NCBI GenBank assembly: GCA_016181905.1
Contig: JACOYM010000003.1
Location: 1-13,120 of the forward strand
From: Candidatus Pacearchaeota archaeon
Lineage (GTDB): Archaea; Nanobdellota; Nanobdellia; Pacearchaeales; GW2011-AR1
Direction: 5' to 3'
Length of the DNA: 13,120 nucleotides
Part shown: positions 5,969-12,930 of the stretch, piece by piece
How the letters are laid out: every line of letters starts with the position of its first letter
Numbering within the stretch: position 1 is the first letter of the stretch
Position numbers and translations under genes: made by a program
Notes under the pieces: generated by a model
The model's input: only the letters and a program-made list of their open reading frames with translations
Told to the model about the DNA's origin: nothing
Database searches by the model: none

Positions 5969-6136
5969 ATGGCAAAATTGACTGCATGGGTAGTGACCAT
6001 CTTAGGAGTTTTGTTGCTATTGCCTTTAATAGGCATAGACATAGGAGCAGCACTTAATAGCTGGTTGCTTGTAATAGGCGTCTTGGTTATCGGCATAAGC
6101 AAGCTCATAAGAAACTACAGCGGCAAGAAAAGGTAA
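5969..6136 (+). CDS. Small two-TM membrane protein
   Basis: This 55-residue reading frame begins MAKLTAWVVTILG and ends NYSGKKR before a TAA. Two hydrophobic segments, about residues 6-23 and 31-46, are separated by a short loop (GIDIGAALNS), with a basic C-terminal tail. This implies a helical hairpin in the membrane with the tail probably cytoplasmic. From memory, closely similar small proteins are frequent in Woesearchaeota and Pacearchaeota genomes, with no known function. Coding is supported by the perfectly spaced GGAGGT ribosome-binding site, a T-rich terminator-like tract directly after it, and a possible promoter shared with the ureohydrolase. The strong Shine-Dalgarno suggests high expression. 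Chance is unlikely because the signals are coordinated. Confidence 0.8.
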   Translation: MAKLTAWVVTILGVLLLLPLIGIDIGAALNSWLLVIGVLVIGISKLIRNYSGKKR

Positions 6137-6140
6137 TCCG

Positions 6141-6173
6141 TTATTTTATTTTTATTTTACTCTTTATTTTTTT
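6141..6173 (+). terminator. Oligo-T transcription terminator after the small membrane protein gene
   Basis: Thymine runs are interrupted only by single A or C bases and end in seven consecutive T. There is no hairpin, as expected for archaeal termination. It runs into the 3' end of the convergent M16 gene, whose lysine codons contribute part of the tract. Confidence 0.45.
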
Positions 6174-7273
6174 GTATTCTTAATTGGTGCACTCTGAGGT
6201 ATCAAAGAAAATGTAGAAAAGCTTTTTAACTCAGAAATCTTTTTTATATCACCCAGCTTAACAGCGCTTATTCTTTCAGGATATTTATAATATTCTTCTG
6301 CATCCCCTGCGATTTCCTCTGTCATCAAGGAATTCATTACGCCAACAGAATTTTCTCTCCCAATATCCCTCTGCCCTATAAGCTGTTCTTTAACCTCCTC
6401 TAAATCCTTTTGCTCTGTCTCTTTCAATTTTCTAATCTCATTCAAGATTATTTCCTTGATTTCTTTTATCTTGCCCTCTGTCGTGCCAACACGTATCAGA
6501 ACATATCCGTAGTTTTTCCCCATATCAATATCTCCTTTGACTGCATAAGCCAATCCTCTCTTCTCCCTTATCTCCTGAAACAATCTGGAAGACATCCCGT
6601 CAAAAAGATATGCGCAGGCAGTTTCATATGCATATCTCTCTTTTTGCTGTATATTCGGGGCATGAAATCCAAAAACAAAATGTGCCTGGTCTATGCCTTT
6701 TCTTTTCTCAATCAATTCAGCATTTTTTTTAACTGGCGCATACCCGACAACCTTTCTTTTTGTAAAAGGGTATATCTTCTCTGCCAACTGGCAAACATCC
6801 TCAAAATTCGCGTCTCCAACAACACTAAGAATCATGCTGTCGCTGGTATACATTGAATTATACAGCTCAACAACCTGCTGCCTGTTTAATGATTTTATTA
6901 CCTCTGCCTTCCCTGCGCCACTCGAGCCAAATGGCTTCTCATAAAGGAGTTCTTTTATCTTTTCTATGCTGTATCTCTTAGGGTCATCATGATACATCTT
7001 TATCTTCCAATAGCTTGTTACCTCATCACTCGTAAACCCATTAAGCTCTCCCCCCCTCTTCTCTATCTCCACTGCAATCTCCTCTGAGCTTCTTTTCTTT
7101 GTGCCTTTAAACAATAAATGTTCTAAAAAGTGGGATATTCCTTTTATTTTTTCTGCTTCATAAGCATGCCCCCATTTCACACTTGAAGAAACAGCCACAA
7201 CAGGCAAATTCCTCTTTTCAAATAAAACCATCAGGCCATTCTTGAGCTTTTTCTTGAAAAATTCTGTTTGCAT
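6164..7273 (-). CDS. M16 family metallopeptidase-like protein with internal deletion
   Basis: This 369-residue protein has the inverted zinc-binding motif HFLEH (H48, E51, H52) in a typical context (GISHFLEHLLFKGT). It also has NGFTSDEVTSYW (78-89) and the C-terminal domain signature SSRLFQEIREKRGLAYAV. M16 peptidases are clamshell proteases of short peptides. After W89 the chain jumps directly to KIKMYHDDPKRY. Relatives as I recall them have about 40 residues between these blocks, ending in a stretch like ERKVIFEEI whose glutamate is the third zinc ligand. Here that segment and ligand are missing, so the protein may be inactive, or the DNA carries an in-frame deletion or an assembly collapse. 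It is the third gene of the Dph6-amidotransferase unit, starting seven bases after the amidotransferase stop. Confidence 0.85.
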   Translation of the reverse strand: MQTEFFKKKLKNGLMVLFEKRNLPVVAVSSSVKWGHAYEAEKIKGISHFLEHLLFKGTKKRSSEEIAVEIEKRGGELNGFTSDEVTSYWKIKMYHDDPKRYSIEKIKELLYEKPFGSSGAGKAEVIKSLNRQQVVELYNSMYTSDSMILSVVGDANFEDVCQLAEKIYPFTKRKVVGYAPVKKNAELIEKRKGIDQAHFVFGFHAPNIQQKERYAYETACAYLFDGMSSRLFQEIREKRGLAYAVKGDIDMGKNYGYVLIRVGTTEGKIKEIKEIILNEIRKLKETEQKDLEEVKEQLIGQRDIGRENSVGVMNSLMTEEIAGDAEEYYKYPERISAVKLGDIKKISELKSFSTFSLIPQSAPIKNTKK

Positions 7274-7280
7274 TTTTTGA

Positions 7281-7847
7281 TTATAACATCATCACAAAAT
7301 TTCTTATTAAATCTTTCTGCCTCACCTCTGGATGAAACATCACGGCATAAATCTCCCTTTTTTTATGCTTTATTGCGTCTATGCTTCCTTGCGAGAATAT
7401 ATCAAACAAATTGCCCAGTCTTCTGTCCTTTTTTATTGAATAGTTGTGCAATTCATAAACCTCTTTCCAGCCTTCTATTCCGAAAAAGTTCTTATTTATA
7501 GAAATCAGCTTTTGCCCTATGTCCGTATTCTTTTCAAGTTTGCATCTGTAAATATCGCATATAATCTGCATGCCCGCGCATATTCCCAAAATACTGCCTT
7601 TATATCTTTTAATCCAAGAAAATCTCTTAATATGGTGAAGATATTCAAAATCCTTCAGTGAAGTTCCGCATATTATTATCTTGCCAAATTTCTTAATCCC
7701 CCCCTGCTTAATATTTTTATAGCTTTTAGTTTCAAAATAAATGCCATCATCCGCCATTCCCCTTGCTATATCCTCAATCGGCTTCACAAACTCAAAATAA
7801 TGCAGCTTTTCCCTGCAAACATTGACTATTAGCAGTTTATTTTTCAT
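7281..7847 (-). CDS. Class I glutamine amidotransferase
   Basis: This 188-residue protein forms a single GATase-1 domain. The nucleophile elbow is GICAGMQ (C90) and the His-Glu pair sits in FHPEV (H172, E174), so the catalytic triad is complete. It releases ammonia from glutamine and hands it to a synthase partner. The length and motifs are closest to the GuaA glutaminase subunit and to stand-alone GATase proteins, but the usual SHGD stretch before the end is not recognisable (LHNYSIKKD instead). A GMP-synthase role is therefore not assured. Its start codon lies inside the end of the Dph6 gene with an 11-base overlap, implying coupled translation. Dph6 forms an amide with ammonia, so this enzyme is a candidate ammonia donor. 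That functional link is an inference. Confidence 0.88.
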   Translation of the reverse strand: MKNKLLIVNVCREKLHYFEFVKPIEDIARGMADDGIYFETKSYKNIKQGGIKKFGKIIICGTSLKDFEYLHHIKRFSWIKRYKGSILGICAGMQIICDIYRCKLEKNTDIGQKLISINKNFFGIEGWKEVYELHNYSIKKDRRLGNLFDIFSQGSIDAIKHKKREIYAVMFHPEVRQKDLIRNFVMML

Positions 7848-8532
7848 TTTTTTCTTTTTTTATTAAGTCTGTTTCATCTATTTCCAAAGTCCTTCCTCCG
7901 TGTTTGTCTTCCTTCACGTGGCTTTTCAAAATTCTTATTCCTTTTTTGAAAAAGGGAGCGTCTAAAACAAGGCTTTCGAACTCCCCGCCTTCGCCAGCAG
8001 GATTTATCTTGTATTGTTCATGCATCTTCCTTATTCTGCTCACAAAATCTGTGTCAATCTTCTTTCCTAAAAATCCCCCCATTCCCTCGGCAAAAACACC
8101 TGCAATTATAACATCAAATTTTAATTTCAAAATTTCATCCAGCAGCTCAAACTGATTTCTCTGCCATAGCGGGTTAAAGCACTCAATGCCCAATTTGTTG
8201 CATATCTTCTGAATCCTTGACGCCTGATAAACACTTTCAATAGCCCCTGTAACAATGCCCTCAATTTTGTAAAGCTTAGCTGCCTTTTTTATCGCCCTCT
8301 CCAAATCCCTCAGCTCAATCTCCTTCTCTCCTTTTGTCCTTTCAATAATAATCGGCAGCCCAATCACCTCTGCCTGTTTCCCAACAAGCTTAATATTAGG
8401 TGTATGGAACATATAGCTTTCAGGGTTCTTCGAAATAATGCTGATAAGGCATTTAACATCAGTATATTTTAAGGCATAACGCAGAGCAAGAGTGCTGTCC
8501 TTTCCTCCAGAGAATAAAACGCCGACTTTCAT
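7837..8532 (-). CDS. dph6: Diphthine--ammonia ligase (ATP pyrophosphatase family)
   Basis: This 231-residue N-type ATP pyrophosphatase begins MKVGVLFSGGKDST, with the PP-loop SGGKDS at 8-13. Dph6-specific blocks follow: GAIESVYQASRIQKIC (96-111), NPLWQRNQ (120-127), and GEGGEFESLVLDAP (180-193). The enzyme adenylates and amidates diphthine on the modified histidine of elongation factor 2, the last step in diphthamide formation. It acts in the cytosol using ATP and ammonia. Its length agrees with archaeal family members, and the eukaryotic C-terminal extension is absent. It is the first gene of a minus-strand unit with a glutamine amidotransferase and an M16-like protein. The spacer to the divergent plus-strand gene is only 33 bases, with A/T-rich TATA-like elements for both directions. 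Confidence 0.9.
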   Translation of the reverse strand: MKVGVLFSGGKDSTLALRYALKYTDVKCLISIISKNPESYMFHTPNIKLVGKQAEVIGLPIIIERTKGEKEIELRDLERAIKKAAKLYKIEGIVTGAIESVYQASRIQKICNKLGIECFNPLWQRNQFELLDEILKLKFDVIIAGVFAEGMGGFLGKKIDTDFVSRIRKMHEQYKINPAGEGGEFESLVLDAPFFKKGIRILKSHVKEDKHGGRTLEIDETDLIKKEKNEK

Positions 8533-8537
8533 AAACT

Positions 8538-8563
8538 TCTTAAATAATCTATACTTAATAAAA
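8538..8563. promoter_or_regulatory. Divergent promoter region between dph6 and the barrel-like gene
   Basis: TTAAATAA at about 8540-8547 is near the right distance for the plus-strand ATG at 8566. TTTATTAAGT, read on the minus strand at 8554-8563, is centred 26 bases before the dph6 ATG at 8532. The elements are weaker than the other TATA boxes. Confidence 0.35.
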
Positions 8564-8565
8564 TT

Positions 8566-9288
8566 ATGCAGATAGATTTTTATGAGGAGTTTCCAACAAA
8601 AGATAATTTAGAAAAATTAAAGTTAATTAAGTTTAAATCAAGGATATTTATAGCAGCCAAATCTTTAAGTGAATTTAACAAAATAGCCAAGCAAGCAAAG
8701 AGAATAAACAAAAATCTGAAATATGCATGCTGGCTAATTATTAAAAATTCTTATTGGATTTCTCCTTTCTCAAATACAGAAGATTTAAAGAGATTATTCT
8801 CAGGTCTTAATAAGGCTAAAATATGTTTGCTGGTAGACTTAGAGATGCCATTAAATAAAGGAATGATTATTAAAAATCTGTTTGTTTTTATTAAAAATAG
8901 AAAGCTGATAGAACAATATCTAGAAGAAAATAAGAAAAAGATAACAACTGCCCAATTTCCCCCTTTATTATCAAAATCGGCAAAGTTTATCGGTTTAGAT
9001 TATTGTGCAAACACAGAAAAAAGCCTTATGTATTATTCAAGCATATTATCTGTAAAAATGAATAAATATATTAAGAGAATACTGCCAAAAATTAAAAATA
9101 AGCAAAACTATTCTGTCAGTTTAGGAACAATAGCAAAAGGCATATTTGGAAATGAGCCAATTTTAAGCCCCAAAAATCTGGAAAAAGATTTAAAGTTTAT
9201 AAAGAAAATTGGGTTTGATAAAGCCATAATTTTTAGATTGGGAGGATTAAACAAAAATTATATAAAAGTGATAAACAAATTTATTTAA
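8566..9288 (+). CDS. Conserved hypothetical protein, possible TIM-barrel fold
   Basis: This 240-residue soluble protein has no assigned function. Alternating hydrophobic strands and amphipathic helices run through the chain: RIFIAAKS (26-33), ACWLII, KICLLVDLEMP, SVSLGTIAKGIFGNEPILSP, and near the end DKAIIFRLGGLNKNYIKVI. The pattern suggests a (beta/alpha)-barrel, with the acidic and asparagine-rich strand ends (DLEMP, GNEPILSP) as possible active-site loops. From memory, similar hypothetical proteins with EEFPT near the start and GNEPILSP near the end occur in other archaea; I cannot name a reaction. Codons are more A/T-rich than in the next gene. It precedes the DRG-like GTPase gene with a single base between stop and start, so the two are probably co-expressed. 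Confidence 0.75.
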   Translation: MQIDFYEEFPTKDNLEKLKLIKFKSRIFIAAKSLSEFNKIAKQAKRINKNLKYACWLIIKNSYWISPFSNTEDLKRLFSGLNKAKICLLVDLEMPLNKGMIIKNLFVFIKNRKLIEQYLEENKKKITTAQFPPLLSKSAKFIGLDYCANTEKSLMYYSSILSVKMNKYIKRILPKIKNKQNYSVSLGTIAKGIFGNEPILSPKNLEKDLKFIKKIGFDKAIIFRLGGLNKNYIKVINKFI

Positions 9289-9289
9289 G

Positions 9290-10204
9290 ATGTCAACCAA
9301 CCAATCCCCCGAGTTTTTGTCAGCCCAAAAGAAATTCTTAATGGCGCAGACAGACGAAGAAAAGCTTCTTGGCATGGAAGAGATGATTAAATTCATGCCA
9401 AAGCACAAGTCAGCAGAGGGGCTGAGGGCAAACATAAGAACAAGATATAAAAAACTAAAGGAAGAAATAGAGAAGAAAAAGCAGCAGAGAAAGCAGACAA
9501 AAAGAAAAGAGGGAATTAAAAAGGAAGGCATACAAATAGCTCTCATTGGCTTGACAAACTCCGGCAAGTCTTCGCTTATTTCAATCCTGACAAACACAAT
9601 GCCAAAAATTGCTCCTTATGAATTCACAACCAAAGAGCCTATAATAGGCATGCTCGAATATGAGGGCATAAATTTCCAGATAATAGACCTGCCTGCAATA
9701 AACTATGAAGCATTTGACCAGGGCATAGCAAACAGCGCAGACATCCTTCTTATTATTATAACCGGCATGCAGCAAATAAATGAAATAACGCCTTTTTTGG
9801 AAAAAACATCTGGAAAAAAGATAATTGCATTTAACAAATCTGACTTGCTTTCAGACAGCGAAAAAAGAAAAATCGAAGCAAGCCTGAAAAGCAAAAAATA
9901 CAATTTCTGCATTATCTCAACAAAAACATTTGGGGGGATAGAAGAGCTGAAGCAAAAGCTTCTGAAAAATTCAGGCGTCATTAGAGTTTATACAAAGCAG
10001 CCGGGCATGCCTGCAGATAAAGATCCTATGCTAATGAAGCCAAGCTCAACCATAAAAGATGCTGCAGAAAAAATACTGCATGGATTCTCAGAAAGAATAA
10101 AAGAGGTTAGAATCACCGGCCCTTCATCAAAATTCCCAAACCAAAAGGTCGGCTTAAAGCATGTCCTGAAAGACAGGGATATTGTGGAGTTTAGGACTGA
10201 ATAA
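9290..10204 (+). CDS. DRG/Obg-type GTPase with C-terminal TGS domain
   Basis: This 304-residue translation-factor-class GTPase begins with a charged, helical, coiled-coil-like region (about 1-78) whose tail is very lysine-rich (55-74). The G domain follows: G1 GLTNSGKS (87-94), G2 in YEFTT (110-114), G3 DLPA (133-136), and G4 NKSD (182-185). A TGS domain spans about 230-304 (IRVYTKQPG to IVEFRTE). G3 ends in alanine where DxxG is standard, which could slow hydrolysis or be a clade feature. Members of the DRG/Obg group bind ribosomes or ribosomal factors. This one is shorter than canonical DRG (about 365 residues) and lacks the usual insertion after G1, so a DPANN-specific subfamily seems likely. 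It directly follows the barrel-like gene and is convergent with TyrRS, nine bases away. Confidence 0.88.
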   Translation: MSTNQSPEFLSAQKKFLMAQTDEEKLLGMEEMIKFMPKHKSAEGLRANIRTRYKKLKEEIEKKKQQRKQTKRKEGIKKEGIQIALIGLTNSGKSSLISILTNTMPKIAPYEFTTKEPIIGMLEYEGINFQIIDLPAINYEAFDQGIANSADILLIIITGMQQINEITPFLEKTSGKKIIAFNKSDLLSDSEKRKIEASLKSKKYNFCIISTKTFGGIEELKQKLLKNSGVIRVYTKQPGMPADKDPMLMKPSSTIKDAAEKILHGFSERIKEVRITGPSSKFPNQKVGLKHVLKDRDIVEFRTE

Positions 10205-10213
10205 AGCAGTTGA

Positions 10214-11290
10214 TTATCTCGTTACAGAATACTTTTTAACCTCTTCATACAAATCATTCGCTTTTTTGTTCTTCTCAAAATATCTTCTTACAGGCCCAAT
10301 CATCTCATTAAGATAAAAAGCAGTTGCATTCTTTATGTCTAAGGGATGTAACTTTCCTTCAGAATAGATTTTTTCCAGCCCCCTATAATCTACATTTAAA
10401 TCCCCCCCAAATTTTTTATCCCTCTCTATTTTAATCTCATTATATCTTTTGAATATCAAGAATTTCAGATAATCAAAAATAGGGTTTCCTTCAATAATCT
10501 TTTCAGGGCAGAATGCCCTATTTATCTTTCTTTTTATCTCTTCTTCGTTGTCATGCATATAAATGCACGTCTCTGGCCTGCTCTTGCTCATCTTGCTTGC
10601 CATAAGTGTTTCGTCTTCATTTCCTCCTTTTTGTATTCCTTGCAGCCCAATAATCATATGGTGATGAACTGCAACAGGTTTTTTCCATTTTAATTTTTCT
10701 GCAACCTCTCTTCCAAGAATATTAGCCCTTCTTTGGTCCAGCCCCAATTGGCAGATATCAACATCCAAATCAAAAATATCTGCTGTTTGCATGCTCGGAT
10801 AAAAAAGCTGGGCAGTTGTTTGCAATTCTCCTTCCTTTCTTCCCATAATCGTTGTTGCCCTCATACTCCTATTTATTGTTGTTTCTTTCGCTATCCTTAA
10901 AACCCTGTCCCAATATTTTAGCTTATTCATTATTTCAGAAGCCCAGATAACCTCTACTTTTTTGGTGTCAATTCCACACGCCTTCCAAACTTCAATAAAA
11001 TACTCGCCTGCTCTTTTTATTCTGCCCAAATCTCCTTCAAGTTTATTATTAATAAAAGCAAAATAATCTGCTAAATACAATTTAAATCTTACTCCTGCCT
11101 TTAATATCGCTTTAAGATTCTCTGCCCTTAAAAGCCCAAAAGGGATGTGTGCTAATCCACTTGGTTCAAACCCATCATAAGCAACAGGGTGGTTATTTGT
11201 TTCAAGCAAGTTTCTCAGTTCATCTTCTGTTATTATTTCACCACCTTCGGCTACTTCTTTTATCATCTCCATCCTCTTTTCAGCGTCCAT
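10214..11290 (-). CDS. tyrS: Tyrosyl-tRNA synthetase, archaeal/eukaryotic type
   Basis: This 358-residue class Ic synthetase charges tRNA-Tyr in the cytosol. It shows GFEPSG (40-45) followed by HIPFG (48-52) in the HIGH position, YPSMQTADIFDLDVDICQLG with DQRRANILGRE (164-195) around the tyrosine pocket, and KMSKS (233-237). The MQ-x-x-D-I and DQR pattern distinguishes it from tryptophanyl enzymes. HIGH is changed to HIPF, so the usual glycine and second histidine are absent; whether this is usual in the clade should be checked by alignment. Length fits the archaeal form with a short C-terminal anticodon-binding domain. A TATA box lies about 25 bases upstream of the ATG at 11290, in a 45-base spacer shared with the divergent OB-fold gene. 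Confidence 0.92.
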   Translation of the reverse strand: MDAEKRMEMIKEVAEGGEIITEDELRNLLETNNHPVAYDGFEPSGLAHIPFGLLRAENLKAILKAGVRFKLYLADYFAFINNKLEGDLGRIKRAGEYFIEVWKACGIDTKKVEVIWASEIMNKLKYWDRVLRIAKETTINRSMRATTIMGRKEGELQTTAQLFYPSMQTADIFDLDVDICQLGLDQRRANILGREVAEKLKWKKPVAVHHHMIIGLQGIQKGGNEDETLMASKMSKSRPETCIYMHDNEEEIKRKINRAFCPEKIIEGNPIFDYLKFLIFKRYNEIKIERDKKFGGDLNVDYRGLEKIYSEGKLHPLDIKNATAFYLNEMIGPVRRYFEKNKKANDLYEEVKKYSVTR

Positions 11291-11305
11291 CTTGAAAAAA
11301 GAAAA

Positions 11306-11320
11306 GCTTAATTATTAAAT
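11306..11320. promoter_or_regulatory. Bidirectional TATA element between tyrS and the OB-fold gene
   Basis: The A/T-rich stretch GCTTAATTATTAAAT is placed about 25 bases before the tyrS ATG at 11290 and about 24 bases before the plus-strand ATG at 11336. One element could serve both leaderless transcripts. Confidence 0.45.
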
Positions 11321-11335
11321 CTTTCTCTTGTGTGA

Positions 11336-11695
11336 ATGGAAAATGCAGGCCTGCTGAAGCTCTCGTTTATGGTGTCAATAGCAGGAATCCTTATTCTCCT
11401 GTTTTTGTCAGAGATTATGCAGCCAGGATTAACAGAAATCTCCTCAATAAGCAAAAGCATGCTTGAAAAATCTGTTTCTATTCGAGGCGTAGCTGTTTCT
11501 GAAAAAAATTTGGGCAATTTCAAAATAATTGAATTATGCGACAGACTCTCCATGTGCATTCCTGTGACATTAAGCGGCAAAAAAAATCTCACAGATTCTT
11601 TGTCAGGCAAAGAATTTGTTGTTGCAGGCAGGATTGCAGAATACAAAAATGAACTGCAGATAGAGGCAGATAAAATAATTGAAGTAGATAAATAA
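11336..11695 (+). CDS. Membrane-anchored OB-fold protein
   Basis: This 119-residue protein has one N-terminal transmembrane segment (about 9-27, LSFMVSIAGILILLFL) followed by an OB-fold domain (about 46-116). OB-fold marks are SVSIRGVAV (strand 1), NFKIIELCDRLSMCIPVTL (strands 2-3), EFVVAGRIAEY (strand 4), and ELQIEADKI (strand 5). This resembles tRNA_anti-like nucleic-acid-binding OB domains. C68 and C74 flank a strand and could pair if the domain is outside the cell. The N-terminus is short with one lysine, and topology is ambiguous. The gene is followed after one base by the TctA-like membrane protein gene, so the two probably function together. A ligand, nucleic acid or otherwise, cannot be assigned. 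Confidence 0.75.
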   Translation: MENAGLLKLSFMVSIAGILILLFLSEIMQPGLTEISSISKSMLEKSVSIRGVAVSEKNLGNFKIIELCDRLSMCIPVTLSGKKNLTDSLSGKEFVVAGRIAEYKNELQIEADKIIEVDK

Positions 11696-11696
11696 A

Positions 11697-12908
11697 ATGC
11701 TGCTCGAATTTGTTCTTGCGCTCCTTGCAGGCATTCTTGCCGGCACATTCACAGGCATCGCTCCTGCCATACATATAAACCTTGTTTCTGTCGGCCTTAT
11801 TGCACTCTCTCCTTTCCTGTTAAATTTTGTCCAGCCAATTGTTCTGGTTGTTTTTATTGTTGCAATGTCAATTACACATACATTTACAGATTTTATTCCT
11901 TCTATCTTCCTGGGCGCTCCAGATGAGGATACTGCATTGTCTATCCTGCCGGGGCATAAGCTGCTTTTGCAGGGAAGAGGTTACGAAGCAGTCATCTTCA
12001 CGCTCTACGGCAGCATAGTTGCAATTTTCATTATCTTTTTATTATCGCCTTTATTCATGTTCTTTCTGCCAAAAATCTACCAGTATATCAAGATATTTAT
12101 TCCATTTATACTGATTATAACATCGGCATCTCTCATATTAAGCGACAAAAATAAAAGGGTTTTAGCCCTTGTCGTATTTGCCCTTTCTGGTTTTCTTGGG
12201 CTCGCTACATTAAACATTCAAATGAAAGAGCCTTTGCTGCCTCTGCTGACAGGATTATTTGGCTCATCCTCCCTTATAACAAGCATAATGAAAAAAACAA
12301 AACTGCCAAAACAAAGAATAACAAAATTAAAGGATATAAAGATAAAGCTGAAAAAGTTTTTTAGGGTTGTCCTGGCCTCTTTCATTGCCTCTCCCTTGTG
12401 CAGCTTCCTTCCTGCATTGGGCTCATCCCAAGCAGCAATTATCGGGGCAGAAATCTCTGGCAGAAAACTGGAAGAAAGTGGTTTTCTCTTGCTGATTGGC
12501 GCGGTCAATACAATTGTTATGGGATTAAGCTTTGTCACGCTGTATGCCATTCAGAAATCAAGAACAGGAAGCGCTGTTGCAGTTTCAAAGTTGCTTGAGA
12601 ATTTTTCTTTGGCTCATCTTGGGATAATCATGTTAGCTATATTAATAACAGGAATTATTGCGTTTTTCCTGGCAATCTTTTTAGCAAAAATATTCTGCAG
12701 AACTATCATGAAAATAAATTACAACAAGCTGAGCTTCTTCATACTTCTCTTTATCGCAGCTATTGTTACAGCATTTTCAGGCTGGCTCGGATTTCTTGTT
12801 TTCATAGTTTCAACTGCAACTGGTTTGATAGCAATATTGTTAGGAGCCCGCAGAACACATTTGATGGGCAGTCTCCTTGTCCCATCTATAATTTTATCAT
12901 TGGTATAA
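11697..12908 (+). CDS. TctA/DUF112-like polytopic membrane protein
   Basis: This 403-residue protein has roughly ten to twelve hydrophobic segments and no soluble domain. It shows the duplicated TctA-like signature: GTFTGIAPAIHINLV (16-30), where TctA has a GxxxGxxPG pattern, and FLPALGSSQAAIIGAEIS (237-254). IPSIFLGAPDEDTALSILPGHKLLLQGRG (67-95) follows the first half, and PLLPLLTGLFGSSSLI (179-194) is also typical. Bacterial TctA is the large permease of TctABC solute uptake. Here no TctB or periplasmic binding protein is present, and the central glycine of PG is replaced by alanine in both signatures, so ordinary tricarboxylate uptake is unlikely. The substrate is unknown. The ATG is one base after the OB-fold gene stop. 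Confidence 0.82.
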   Translation: MLLEFVLALLAGILAGTFTGIAPAIHINLVSVGLIALSPFLLNFVQPIVLVVFIVAMSITHTFTDFIPSIFLGAPDEDTALSILPGHKLLLQGRGYEAVIFTLYGSIVAIFIIFLLSPLFMFFLPKIYQYIKIFIPFILIITSASLILSDKNKRVLALVVFALSGFLGLATLNIQMKEPLLPLLTGLFGSSSLITSIMKKTKLPKQRITKLKDIKIKLKKFFRVVLASFIASPLCSFLPALGSSQAAIIGAEISGRKLEESGFLLLIGAVNTIVMGLSFVTLYAIQKSRTGSAVAVSKLLENFSLAHLGIIMLAILITGIIAFFLAIFLAKIFCRTIMKINYNKLSFFILLFIAAIVTAFSGWLGFLVFIVSTATGLIAILLGARRTHLMGSLLVPSIILSLV

Positions 12909-12930
12909 AACCAAAAAGCTTAATGAAGAA

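Noticed and set aside
5515..6057. Long plus-strand open frame of 180 residues
   Set aside because: It runs antisense to the ureohydrolase and through the divergent promoter and the small membrane gene in another frame. Composition is random-looking and it has no ribosome-binding site.
7274..7290. TTATAA just before the M16 gene as its own promoter
   Set aside because: It is within about 15 bases of the ATG, too close for a TATA box, and overlaps the amidotransferase stop. The gene is better read as the third of an operon.
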